Below are positions 26,331 through 34,843 of a stretch of 64,000 nt of DNA, in pieces (within the stretch, counting starts at the first letter, position 1; every line of letters starts with the position of its first letter). Made by a program: the position numbers and the translations under genes. Under the pieces are notes generated by a model, which worked only from the letters and a program-made list of their open reading frames with translations, ran no database searches and had not been told where the DNA came from. Origin of the DNA: Chryseobacterium sp. GVT01B (GTDB taxonomy: Bacteria > Bacteroidota > Bacteroidia > Flavobacteriales > Weeksellaceae); the NCBI RefSeq assembly GCF_019970045.1, contig NZ_JAHXYI010000008.1, positions 124,001 through 188,000 on the forward strand, written 5' to 3'.

Positions 26331-27103
26331 ACCATCAGAAATTAGAAATAGCAGGAAGAACTTTTGAATCAAGACTGTTTTTAGGAACAGGAAAATTCGG
26401 AAGTCTGAGAGATATGGTACAGTCTGTCATCGCATCAGAAACCGATATGGTGACTATGGCATTAAAAAGAATTGATGCCCAATCCAATGAAGAAAATCTG
26501 CTTGATTCTTTAAGAGAAACCAATGTTCATCTTCTCCCTAACACTTCCGGAGCCAGAACCGCAAAAGAAGCTGTATTAGCGGCACAATTAGCCAGAGAAG
26601 CACTGGAAACAAACTGGGTAAAACTGGAAATTCATCCCGATCCGAAATATTTGTTACCAGACCCTATTGAAACTTTATATGCAACCGAAGAACTTGCCAA
26701 ACTGGGATTTGTGGTGATGCCCTACATTCATGCCGATCCTGTTTTATGCAAACGTCTTGAAGATGCAGGAACAGCTGTAGTAATGCCTTTGGGAGCACCT
26801 ATCGGAACCAATAAAGGATTAAGAACACAGGATTTTCTGGAAATAATCATCAGCCAGAGTAATGTTCCTGTAGTAGTAGATGCAGGAATTGGTGCACCGT
26901 CAGATGCGGCAAAAGCCATGGAAATGGGAGCAGATGCTGTTTTGGTGAATACTGCCATTGCTGTTGCAAGAAATCCATTGAATATGGCTGTGGCTTTTAA
27001 AGAAGGAGTTATTGCCGGAAGAAGAGCTTTTGAATCAGGATTGGGGGCAATTGCTAGCCATGCCGAAGCTTCAAGTCCGCTTACTTCATTTTTGTTTGAA
27101 TAA
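26327..27103 (+). CDS. thiG: thiazole synthase
   Basis: A 258-residue TIM-barrel protein that builds the thiazole phosphate from DXP, dehydroglycine and ThiS thiocarboxylate. Motifs: FLGTGKFGS (about 18), MALKRID with the Schiff-base Lys region (about 44), LPNTSGARTAKEAV (about 70), KLEIHPDPKYLLPDPIETL (about 100), VMPLGAPIGTNKG (about 149), VDAGIGAPSDAAKAMEMGADAVLVNTAIA (about 185). Normal length. Confidence 0.96.
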   Translation: MNHQKLEIAGRTFESRLFLGTGKFGSLRDMVQSVIASETDMVTMALKRIDAQSNEENLLDSLRETNVHLLPNTSGARTAKEAVLAAQLAREALETNWVKLEIHPDPKYLLPDPIETLYATEELAKLGFVVMPYIHADPVLCKRLEDAGTAVVMPLGAPIGTNKGLRTQDFLEIIISQSNVPVVVDAGIGAPSDAAKAMEMGADAVLVNTAIAVARNPLNMAVAFKEGVIAGRRAFESGLGAIASHAEASSPLTSFLFE

Positions 27104-27112
27104 ATCAAAATT

Positions 27113-28231
27113 ATGAAAACCTTTAAAGACGTTTTTGAACGCTACCAATGGGAGGAGGTAAAGAATAAGCTTGAAAAAGTAACTCTGTTTGATGTAAGAT
27201 CCAGTCTTCAGAAAAAGAATAAAACCCTTGATGATTTCCTGAATCTTCTGTCACCAGCAGCTTCCCGGGAATTGGAACTGATGGCAGGAATGACACAGAC
27301 ACTTACCCAAAAACGATTTGGAAAAACCATTCAGCTCTATGCTCCGCTGTATCTCAGTAATGAGTGTCAGAATATCTGTACCTATTGCGGATTCAGTCTT
27401 GATAATCAACTGAAAAGGAAGACACTTTCCGATATGGAACTGATGATTGAAGCATCAGTATTGAAATCTATGGGAGTGAATCATGTACTGCTGGTAAGTG
27501 GCGAAGCTAATAAAATAGTTGGAGTTCCTTACTTTCAGAATGCTGTCCGTAAGTTAAAACCTCATTTTTCCAATATATCCATTGAAGTTCAGCCATTAAT
27601 GGAAGAAGAATACAAGCTACTTCATGAAGAAGGAGTGCATTCCGTTTTGGTCTATCAGGAAACCTATCATCAGGATGTTTACAGAGAATATCATCCGAAA
27701 GGTAAAAAATCAAACTTTCATTTTCGCCTGGAAACTCCGGACAGGATAGGAAGAGCAGGAATTCATAAAATCGGGCTTGGAGTTCTCCTTGGACTTGAAG
27801 ATTGGAGAGTAGACAGTTTTTTCAACGCATTACACATTGATTATCTTCAGAAACACTACTGGAAAAGTAAGTTTTCTGTTTCCTTTCCAAGGCTCAGGCC
27901 AGCAGAAGGAATCATTGAACCTAATTTTATTATGGAAGATAAAGACCTTCTTCAACTCATTTGTGCTTATAGGATCTGGAATGAAGACCTTGAAATTTCC
28001 ATTTCTACCAGAGAAAATGAAGTATTCAGAAATAATATAGTATCTCTGGGAGCTACAGCGATGAGTGCTGGCTCAAAAACCAATCCTGGCGGCTATGCCG
28101 TAGATAAAGAATCTTTGGAACAGTTTGAAACCAGTGACGAACGAAGCATGGATGACATCAGACTCATGATCAAAAAAGCAGGCTACGATCCTGTCATGAA
28201 AGACTGGGATTCTGTGTATAGCGGATTTTAA
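27113..28231 (+). CDS. thiH: 2-iminoacetate (dehydroglycine) synthase, radical SAM
   Basis: A 372-residue radical-SAM enzyme that cleaves tyrosine to give dehydroglycine for the thiazole ring. The CX3CX2C cluster site is CQNICTYCGF (about 83-92) after LYAPLYLSNE, with VSGEANK and SIEVQPL strands following, and a C-terminal biotin/thiamin-synthesis-associated region (SAGSKTNPGGYA, about 319). Use of ThiH rather than ThiO means the organism draws the glycine imine from tyrosine. Confidence 0.95.
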   Translation: MKTFKDVFERYQWEEVKNKLEKVTLFDVRSSLQKKNKTLDDFLNLLSPAASRELELMAGMTQTLTQKRFGKTIQLYAPLYLSNECQNICTYCGFSLDNQLKRKTLSDMELMIEASVLKSMGVNHVLLVSGEANKIVGVPYFQNAVRKLKPHFSNISIEVQPLMEEEYKLLHEEGVHSVLVYQETYHQDVYREYHPKGKKSNFHFRLETPDRIGRAGIHKIGLGVLLGLEDWRVDSFFNALHIDYLQKHYWKSKFSVSFPRLRPAEGIIEPNFIMEDKDLLQLICAYRIWNEDLEISISTRENEVFRNNIVSLGATAMSAGSKTNPGGYAVDKESLEQFETSDERSMDDIRLMIKKAGYDPVMKDWDSVYSGF

Positions 28232-28238
28232 AATTTTT

Positions 28239-28330
28239 AAACCATTAAGAAATTTGAAGAGATGAAGCTTAATTAAGATAAGCGAAGCTCGACTTAACTT
28301 TTCTTATCAACTTAAAGAATCTTAATGGTT
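28239..28330. repeat. imperfect palindromic intergenic element
   Basis: The outer arms AACCATTAAGA (28240-28250) and TCTTAATGGTT (28320-28330) are perfect inverted repeats. The interior has further partial complementarity, including GATAAG and CTTATC and a run of AAG/CTT-type segments. It fills the 114-base gap between thiH and thiF. The shape suggests a REP- or MITE-like unit typical of flavobacterial intergenic space. Confidence 0.55.
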
Positions 28331-28345
28331 CAATTATCATAAAGT

Positions 28346-29056
28346 ATGAAAAAAGGAGATCAATTTTCACGGTACAGCCGGCAGATATTTATTGAAGAAA
28401 TAGGATTGGAAGGACAAAAGAAAATATTAGCCTCAAAAGTCCTTGTCATTGGTGCAGGAGGCTTGGGGAGTCCTGTAATTCAATATCTGGCCGCTGCCGG
28501 AGTAGGAACTCTGGGAATTGCAGACTTTGATGAGGTAGAACTTCACAATCTGAATCGGCAGATCATTCATACTGAAGAAAAGGTAGGACTCTCAAAAGTA
28601 AAGAGTGCTAAGATATTTGTGGAGAACCTTAATCATCAGGTTACATTGAATGGGATTGAGGAAAAACTCAATGAAAGAAACGCTGAAGAAATTCTTTCTC
28701 AGTACGATGTTATCGTTGACGGATCAGATAACTTTTCCACAAGATATCTGGTGAATGATACCTGCGTAAAATTAAAAAAGACTCTGATTTACGGAAGCAT
28801 CTTGGGATTTTCAGGACAAGCTGCGGTGTTTAATCATAACGGAAGTAAAAATTTGAGGGATATTTTTCCTGAACCGCATTTCGATGAAGATGTGCCGGAT
28901 TGTGACAGCCTTGGTGTATTGGGAGCCCTTCCCGGAATCATAGGCAGTATGATGGCTCTTCAGACGTTAAAAATTATAACAGATATTCCGGTGAGCGTTA
29001 ATCAGCTGACACTGGTGGATACGCTGGACTGGAGATTTCAGACGATAGATTTTTGA
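28346..29056 (+). CDS. thiF: ThiF/MoeB-family adenylyltransferase
   Basis: A 236-residue E1-like enzyme that adenylates the Gly-Gly end of ThiS. It has RYSRQI near residue 8, the nucleotide loop VIGAGGLGSPV (about 35), DFDEVELHNLNRQ (about 59), DGSDNFSTRY (about 120) and the catalytic-type Cys in DCDSLGVLGALPG (about 186). The CxxC pairs that bind zinc in ThiF and MoeB are missing, and there is no rhodanese extension. It is last in the thi operon, so ThiF rather than MoeB is the better guess. Confidence 0.85.
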   Translation: MKKGDQFSRYSRQIFIEEIGLEGQKKILASKVLVIGAGGLGSPVIQYLAAAGVGTLGIADFDEVELHNLNRQIIHTEEKVGLSKVKSAKIFVENLNHQVTLNGIEEKLNERNAEEILSQYDVIVDGSDNFSTRYLVNDTCVKLKKTLIYGSILGFSGQAAVFNHNGSKNLRDIFPEPHFDEDVPDCDSLGVLGALPGIIGSMMALQTLKIITDIPVSVNQLTLVDTLDWRFQTIDF

Positions 29057-29111
29057 TGTAAATGTAAACACCAATGTCACTAATATTTTCACGAATAACA
29101 CCATTTTACTA

Positions 29112-29178
29112 TCAATAGGAACGGGCTTTAGCCCGTTTTACTTTTATAAAACCATCCTTCGGCTTTAGCCAAAACTTG
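29112..29178 (+). repeat. two-hairpin dispersed repeat, copy 1
   Basis: Hairpin 1 is ACGGGC-TTTA-GCCCGT; hairpin 2 is built on the palindrome GGCTTTAGCC followed by AAAACTT. The whole unit starts TCAATAG. A second copy lies inverted at 39724-39793. Here it follows thiF and hairpin 1 may also act as a terminator. Confidence 0.7.
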
Positions 29179-29190
29179 CCCAACAAATAA

Positions 29191-29222
29191 AAAATAGGCG
29201 CAAATCATTTTACGCCTATTTT
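29191..29222 (-). terminator. terminator of the outer-membrane protein gene
   Basis: A 10-bp stem AAAATAGGCG with CGCCTATTTT around a 12-base loop, with A/T runs on both sides. On the minus strand it follows the stop at 29246. Confidence 0.75.
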
Positions 29223-29245
29223 TATTCTATTACACAAAAAAAGAA

Positions 29246-31471
29246 TTATTGTGCCTGCTGCATTACGCCTCCATTATCCTCTTTTTTAGTCTGGTTCAGG
29301 ATATTTGGATCCTCTTTCGCCAGTTTATTTCTTGTCGGAATTTTATAGTTGATAGAAAATCCGAAATTTCTTGTGTCATACTTGCTGCTGATCATTACCG
29401 GAGTTCCCGATGGCGGATTAGAACGTACCTGCATCATCTGTCCGTTGAAAATATCATTCGCGAAAACAGATAGTGTCAGACGGTTATTCATAAACTTCTT
29501 CGTCAATGTGATATCAAGAGAGTTGTTGAATGGTTTCTCTGCCGTGAAGTAGAAATATCCTGCTTTTGGTGTCAGATAGCTGTAATTGGCTGTCATTTTG
29601 ATATCCTTAGGCAAAAGAATCTGCGTCATGATATTGAAAATCCAGAACCCTTTATTATTCAGATTGTCGATTTCATGTTTCTGATAACCAGCGTATAAGT
29701 ACATGAAGTTGATTTTGTCAGGATTGAAATCAAATTTCATAATCTCACTCAAAGGCTTGCTGAAAATCATAAAAGGGACAGGTAGCCCAACATTGAAATT
29801 GTGAATTTTCATATTTGAAATATTCACCTGCTCATTAAAGAGTTTTCGTCCGTCTTTTCTGATGATCTGTGCCACCTGATTACTTGCCGAGCTTACGCTA
29901 TATCCAATAAATGCATAATCAAAAGCTGATACTTTTATTTCATAATTATCAAAAATAGTGGGCTGTAGATTCGGGTTACCGTTTACCTCCGTACTTGGCC
30001 CGGAGAATGTTACGTTATTCGGGTTCAGGGCAGAAATACTTGGTAAACTGATTTTTCTGTTGTAGTTCGCAGCAATATAAACCTGATTCATCATGTTATA
30101 CTGCACACTTGCGTTCGGGAAAAATTTAAACTTATTGAAAGGAATCAAATTAGCCTCTACCAATTTTGCATCCTTATCAAAATATCTTGTTACTCCGGAA
30201 ATATCATAGTTTTCAGCACGGGAACCCAATGTGAAATCAAATTTTTTCAATTTAGCCTGGAATTCTAAATAAGTTGAAGCAGTCTGTCTCTGATATTCAA
30301 GATTGGTTAAGCCAAAACTTTCTGTATCGTAATCCTGTTTTTCATACAATCCTCCAAAGCTTACCTTTCCTCCATCAAGGAGTTTGATCGGTTGGGCATA
30401 ATCTACTTTAAAGTTGGCAATATTCATCACAGATTCATTGTTCAGAATATCCTTTAAACCACTCATTGCACTATTGATAGGAGTGTTTGCAGGTATTACA
30501 AATGTACCGTTCTGGAAATAATTGTCCTGAGCAAACTTACTGTTAGATCTTGTATAACCAAATTGGAAATCCAGCTTTTGAGATTTGTCAGCAAAGCGTT
30601 TCTGATACGTTACCACAGCTTCCTGTCTCAAACTATTGGTATGGGCAACATCCGAAGAAGTATAAAAAGCCTCTCTTAAATCCTTTGGATTATTTTCAAA
30701 AGGTAAATCTCCATGGCCGTTACTTAAAGTGTAGTTGTCATTATTGTTGTGATAAATGTCGTAATTTAATAACAATCTGTCCTGCCCTAAATCAAAAGTC
30801 AGTCCGGATTTTGCAAAATACCCACGTCCGTATCTGTCTGTATGACTCGTTAAAAGCTCATCCTGCTGACCATTCAGCATACTTTCACGATAGTTTTGTC
30901 CTACATTCAGCTGCCATCCGAAATATTTATTTCTGGCATTTAAATTAACGGAGTTGGTCGTTCTGCTTCTATACTTGTCGTAATTTGTAAAAGAATAATT
31001 CCCTGAATAAGTAGCAGTTAAATATTTATTGGCATTTTTGTTCGTGATGATATTCATGATCGCACCTCCGGAAGTGGCTGGAAATTCAGCGCCGGGCTGA
31101 GTGATCACTTCAATTCTTTCCACAGAATTAGCAGGCATTCCTTCCAGAAAGGAGTTCAATTCATTGGAAGTGATATTCAGTGGTCTTCCGTTAAGATACA
31201 CTTCAAGCATTTTTCCCTGATACATCATTCCTGCGATGTCGGTAGATACAAGTCCAGGAAGTTTTTTTATTCCTTCCAGAACGTTTCCGTTATTGAGCTG
31301 AGGTTGCTCAGAAAAGTCAAAAATAGTACGGTCTGCCTTTTGTTCAACTGCTTTTTTAGTTTTGGTGATAACTACACCTTCAATTTGCTTTTCCTGAGGT
31401 TTATTATTTTTTTCCTGTGAAAAAACAAAAACAGAGCTTAATAAGGATAAAGCGAAAATCGTTTTTTTCAT
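29246..31471 (-). CDS. outer-membrane beta-barrel protein, TonB-receptor-like (OMP_b-brl_3 type)
   Basis: A 741-residue protein with a signal peptide (MKKTIFALSLLSSVFVFSQE). A plug-like domain follows (about 30-160, with LPGLVSTDIAGM, VYLNGRPLNITSNELNSFL and IEVITQPGAEFPATSGGAIMNIIT), then a long beta-barrel (about 160-715). It lacks an N-terminal carboxypeptidase-like domain and a clear TonB box. Such proteins belong to the outer membrane beta-barrel family (PF14905 type). Substrate unknown. The same family is encoded at 35712-37835. Confidence 0.85.
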   Translation of the reverse strand: MKKTIFALSLLSSVFVFSQEKNNKPQEKQIEGVVITKTKKAVEQKADRTIFDFSEQPQLNNGNVLEGIKKLPGLVSTDIAGMMYQGKMLEVYLNGRPLNITSNELNSFLEGMPANSVERIEVITQPGAEFPATSGGAIMNIITNKNANKYLTATYSGNYSFTNYDKYRSRTTNSVNLNARNKYFGWQLNVGQNYRESMLNGQQDELLTSHTDRYGRGYFAKSGLTFDLGQDRLLLNYDIYHNNNDNYTLSNGHGDLPFENNPKDLREAFYTSSDVAHTNSLRQEAVVTYQKRFADKSQKLDFQFGYTRSNSKFAQDNYFQNGTFVIPANTPINSAMSGLKDILNNESVMNIANFKVDYAQPIKLLDGGKVSFGGLYEKQDYDTESFGLTNLEYQRQTASTYLEFQAKLKKFDFTLGSRAENYDISGVTRYFDKDAKLVEANLIPFNKFKFFPNASVQYNMMNQVYIAANYNRKISLPSISALNPNNVTFSGPSTEVNGNPNLQPTIFDNYEIKVSAFDYAFIGYSVSSASNQVAQIIRKDGRKLFNEQVNISNMKIHNFNVGLPVPFMIFSKPLSEIMKFDFNPDKINFMYLYAGYQKHEIDNLNNKGFWIFNIMTQILLPKDIKMTANYSYLTPKAGYFYFTAEKPFNNSLDITLTKKFMNNRLTLSVFANDIFNGQMMQVRSNPPSGTPVMISSKYDTRNFGFSINYKIPTRNKLAKEDPNILNQTKKEDNGGVMQQAQ

Positions 31472-31578
31472 AATGTTTTACTGATATCCGGTTAGACGCT
31501 GAAAAATATAATTTGTTACGCTAAAATGTTGAAAATCGAAAATTTAGGCTAAATATTTTTTTATTTCCGAAATAATTA

Positions 31579-31586
31579 TATCTTTG
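31579..31586 (+). promoter_or_regulatory. -7 promoter element of the long-leader TonB receptor gene (TATCTTTG)
   Basis: An exact TAnnTTTG match. The implied start (about 31591-31593) falls immediately before the S-box-like fold, so the RNA would begin with the aptamer-like structure. The -33 region is only T-rich. Confidence 0.5.
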
Positions 31587-31594
31587 CCAGGTAA

Positions 31595-31657
31595 TTATCA
31601 AGAATCTCTAGATGGGATAGCAACCTGCAAAAACAAGCAAGGTGCTGCAATCGATAA
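31595..31657 (+). ncRNA. minimal S-box (SAM-I)-like riboswitch candidate
   Basis: P1 is TTATC (31595-31599) with GATAA (31653-31657). AAGA follows, as in the S-box J1/2. P2 is a short hairpin ATCTC-TAGAT-GGGAT (31604-31618). P3 has the S-box hallmark GCAACC (31620-31625) against GGTGC (31641-31645) with the asymmetric A bulge. The long P2 kink-turn arm and P4 of classical SAM-I are absent. GATAA can alternatively pair with TTATC at 31681-31685. This region lies in a 516-base non-coding stretch (31472-31987) that otherwise holds a leader ORF. Ligand unproven. Confidence 0.45.
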
Positions 31658-31717
31658 GCCGGATCTTCCGGAAAAAATGTTTATCATTCTATCACACTCC
31701 CATCTTGAATTTTTGTT
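31658..31717 (+). promoter_or_regulatory. candidate expression platform of the S-box-like leader
   Basis: A small hairpin CCGGA-TCT-TCCGG (31659-31671) is enclosed by the alternative GATAA/TTATC pairing. TCCCATCT (31698-31705) is complementary to AGATGGGA (31610-31617) inside the aptamer P2 and runs into a T-rich tail. These competing pairings are what a transcription switch would need, but no folding has been run. Confidence 0.3.
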
Positions 31718-31814
31718 TTAAAGTTAAAACCAAATGTTTAAAGACAAGGGAAATCACATTCCATCAGTAATTTTTTATTCTTCGGATCATGAAGTGAACC
31801 TTCATTATTCCAAT

Positions 31815-31859
31815 ATGTTTTCATGCCATTTCTACATGCGCATGTGTTGTTGCTTCTAG
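31815..31859 (+). CDS. sulfur-amino-acid-rich leader peptide ORF (14 codons)
   Basis: An ATG-initiated ORF encoding MFSCHFYMRMCCCF, then TAG. Three Met and four Cys in 14 codons, with a Met-Arg-Met-Cys-Cys-Cys run near the end, looks like a leader peptide that senses charged tRNA-Cys or tRNA-Met. It lies between the S-box-like element and the TonB receptor start (31988). Translation is unproven, and no obvious terminator hairpin directly follows it. Confidence 0.45.
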   Translation: MFSCHFYMRMCCCF

Positions 31860-31987
31860 CTATTTCTATTTCTATTTTTAAAAAATAATATAAACATTTC
31901 GAAAATCGATGGTAACCTTAAAATTAAGGCTACAGGATTTGTATTGCTCAAAAACAATTTTTAACAACAAAAGAACACAACAATACT

Positions 31988-34732
31988 ATGCACAATTTCA
32001 AAAAAAGAATCTTTATTCCTTCTATCGCGCTTATTTCTACATTTTATTACGCACAGACGGACACTTTACAATCCAAGAAAATAGAAGATGTAGTCATCCT
32101 TGGATCAAGAGGCTCCGGAAGATCATTGACAGATACACCGATTCCGGTGGACATCATCAATATATCAAAAATTTTAAAACAGAGCCCGACTAATAATATC
32201 AGCCAGGCTTTAAATTATATCGTACCCTCGTTTTCATCCACCTCGCACACCGTTAATGACGGTACTGATTTTGTGGATCCAGCTCTTTTAAGAGGGTTAG
32301 GTCCAGATCAGGTTTTAGTTTTGTTAAACGGGAAAAGAAGATACCAGTCTTCATTGATTAATGTTACCCTTACGCCGGGAAGAGGTTCTGTGGGAACTGA
32401 TCTTAATGCCATTCCAGCTTTTGCTTTAGAAAAGATCGAAGTTTTAAGAGATGGAGCTTCTGCCCAATATGGTTCCGATGCTATTGCCGGAGTCGTTAAC
32501 CTGGGATTGAAAAAAAGACTGGGCCTTTCCGGACAGGTATTTTTGGGTGGATATGCTTCACCTGTTGCCAATAATTTCTCCGGAGGAGTGGATGGACAAA
32601 CCATTTCTGTGGATCTTAATTATGGAGCTAAAATAGGAAAGTCCGGATTTTTTAACGTTACCGGTTCTGCCCAATATCGTGATCCATATTCCAGAGCAGG
32701 AGTGAGGGAAGGAGATATCTTTAATGCTTATAATGCAATTAATTACAGAGCATTACAGGATGGAGTGAATATTGACGGTTTGTATAAAAATATTACCAAT
32801 ACTCCCAATACTCAGCAGATTATCAACACGATTAAACAGTATGCAGCCCAAGTAAATTATTTTGGGAATGATTTTCAGTCTCAGATCTCAGGGGCAAACA
32901 GTATTTCTGAACTTCAAAAAATATTGGGTAGAGATTTTACCTCCCAGGAGCTTAATTACAGAGGGTTGGAGAGAAAAGATTTCAGTTTGAGAGCCGGACA
33001 GTCTAAACTACAGTCAGGGCAGCTCTTTTTCAACTCTGAAATTCCTGTTAATGATGAATGGAAGATTTATTCATTTGGAGGCTACAGCTACCGTCTTGGA
33101 AATGCAGGAGGATTTTACCGACTTCCGAATAATGAAAGGAACATCAATGCCGTTACTCCCAATGGATATCTTCCTCAGATTGAAGCAGCGGTAAATGATT
33201 ATTCTCTTGCTGCCGGAATTAAAGGAAAATGGAAGGGCTGGAATGTAGATTTCAGTAATACGTTCGGGAAAAATGTTTTTGGTTTTGGCGTTGTCAATAC
33301 TTTTAATGCTTCGCTTACAGACGGTTCACCAAGAACATTTGATGCCGGAGGATCTGAATTTTCACAAAATACCGTCAATCTGGATTTCTCCAAAAAATAT
33401 GATGTGCTGAAAGGTTTGAATATAGCATTCGGAGGAGAATACCGACACGAGAATTATAAAGTAAATGCAGGAAAAGAAAATTCTTATGCTTCTTACGACA
33501 TTTATGGACGTGTGGTAACCGCTAACACTCCTGAAAATGAAAAAGTAACTGATTTCTTTGAAAAAGTAAGACCAGCTGGGGCTCAGGTTTTTCCAGGCTT
33601 CAGTCCGGAAAATGCCGTTTCAGGAAACAGAAACAGTGTTGCTGCTTATGCTGATGCAGAGTTGGAGGTTACTGACGGATGGCTGTTGGAAGGAGCCTTA
33701 CGATATGAGAACTATTCAGACTTCGGGTCTACATTTAATTATAAGGTGGCAACAAATGTAAAACTGGCTCCCAATCTGAACTGGAGAGGAGCCGTTTCTA
33801 CAGGATTCAGAGCGCCTTCATTGGCTCAGATCTATTACAGTTCCACTTCTACGTTGATTCAGCAGGGGAAAACAACACAGGTAGGTACTTTCAGAAATAA
33901 TTCTGAGGCTGCACAGGCATTGGGGATTCCAAAATTAAAACAGGAGACTTCACAATCTTACAGCACAGGAATTACCTGGAAGATTCCGGCATTAAGCCTT
34001 ACTTTCACAGCAGATGCTTATTTAATAAAGATTAAAGATAGAGTAGTGCTTACAGATCTTTTCTACCGTCCTGATGGTAGTTTTACTCCAGGTTCTGATC
34101 AGGCTGTTCTGCAGAGTGCTTTTGATTTGGCGAGAGCAAGTGCTGCTAACTTTTTTGCCAATGCTGTAGATTCTCAGACGAAAGGGTTGGATATTACCAT
34201 TTCTCAGAACTCAAAAATCTCATCGGCAGTTTCTTTGGAGAATAATTTAGGAGTCAATTTTAATCAAACTAAAAGAATCGGGGATATCCATGCATCTCCT
34301 AAATTGGTAAGCCAGATCGATAATTATTTCTCAGAGCCCAACAGAGTGTATTTTGAAGAAGCTGTTCCACGTGTAAAAGCTACCTTGTCCAATACTTTAA
34401 GATTTTCCGCCTTTACTTTTGTACTCCGTAACTCTTTCTTTGGTAAAGTGACAGATGCGGATGTTGTGGATGCTAATTTTGATGGGGTAACAGGAAGCAC
34501 AGAGCATTTCATTCTGAACAGTCGTCTGGTGACAGATTTATCTGTAGGATATGATTTTAATAAAAATATTTCTGCAACCATCGGAAGTAATAATATCTTA
34601 AATATACTGCCTTCCAAAAGCCCAAATATAAGCTCTTTAACAGCTGACAATCAGTTTGTCTATTCCAGACAGGTTTCCCAATATGGTATAGGAGGAAGGT
34701 TCTTATTTGCAAGAGTTGAATTCAGATTCTAA
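31988..34732 (+). CDS. TonB-dependent receptor with ~395-nt regulatory leader
   Basis: A 914-residue TonB-dependent outer-membrane receptor. It has an N-terminal signal (about 1-22), a plug domain (about 35-170: VVILGSRGSGRSLTDTPIPVD, DPALLRGLGPDQVLVLLNGKRR, EKIEVLRDGASAQYGSDAIAGVVN) and a 22-stranded-type barrel ending GGRFLFARVEFRF. There is no carboxypeptidase-like or SusD partner, so a small-molecule ligand is likely. The upstream S-box-like element and Cys/Met-rich leader ORF suggest a sulfur compound as substrate, which is inference. A strong terminator follows. Confidence 0.88.
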   Translation: MHNFKKRIFIPSIALISTFYYAQTDTLQSKKIEDVVILGSRGSGRSLTDTPIPVDIINISKILKQSPTNNISQALNYIVPSFSSTSHTVNDGTDFVDPALLRGLGPDQVLVLLNGKRRYQSSLINVTLTPGRGSVGTDLNAIPAFALEKIEVLRDGASAQYGSDAIAGVVNLGLKKRLGLSGQVFLGGYASPVANNFSGGVDGQTISVDLNYGAKIGKSGFFNVTGSAQYRDPYSRAGVREGDIFNAYNAINYRALQDGVNIDGLYKNITNTPNTQQIINTIKQYAAQVNYFGNDFQSQISGANSISELQKILGRDFTSQELNYRGLERKDFSLRAGQSKLQSGQLFFNSEIPVNDEWKIYSFGGYSYRLGNAGGFYRLPNNERNINAVTPNGYLPQIEAAVNDYSLAAGIKGKWKGWNVDFSNTFGKNVFGFGVVNTFNASLTDGSPRTFDAGGSEFSQNTVNLDFSKKYDVLKGLNIAFGGEYRHENYKVNAGKENSYASYDIYGRVVTANTPENEKVTDFFEKVRPAGAQVFPGFSPENAVSGNRNSVAAYADAELEVTDGWLLEGALRYENYSDFGSTFNYKVATNVKLAPNLNWRGAVSTGFRAPSLAQIYYSSTSTLIQQGKTTQVGTFRNNSEAAQALGIPKLKQETSQSYSTGITWKIPALSLTFTADAYLIKIKDRVVLTDLFYRPDGSFTPGSDQAVLQSAFDLARASAANFFANAVDSQTKGLDITISQNSKISSAVSLENNLGVNFNQTKRIGDIHASPKLVSQIDNYFSEPNRVYFEEAVPRVKATLSNTLRFSAFTFVLRNSFFGKVTDADVVDANFDGVTGSTEHFILNSRLVTDLSVGYDFNKNISATIGSNNILNILPSKSPNISSLTADNQFVYSRQVSQYGIGGRFLFARVEFRF

Positions 34733-34755
34733 TCAATAAAGCTTAGAAATTTAAT

Positions 34756-34786
34756 AAAAAAACAGAGATTTATTCTCTGTTTTTTT
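34756..34786. terminator. terminator between convergent genes
   Basis: A 13-bp stem (AAAAAAACAGAGA with TCTCTGTTTTTTT) around a 5-base loop, usable on both strands. Confidence 0.88.
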
Positions 34787-34843
34787 ATATCCTGTTACTC
34801 AATAAAAAATGAATTTTTTGTTATCGTCATTGTCGTAATTTAT

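Noticed and set aside
31909..32193. Open frame overlapping the start of the TonB receptor
   Set aside because: Different frame from the signal peptide and plug motifs of the receptor; no family features.
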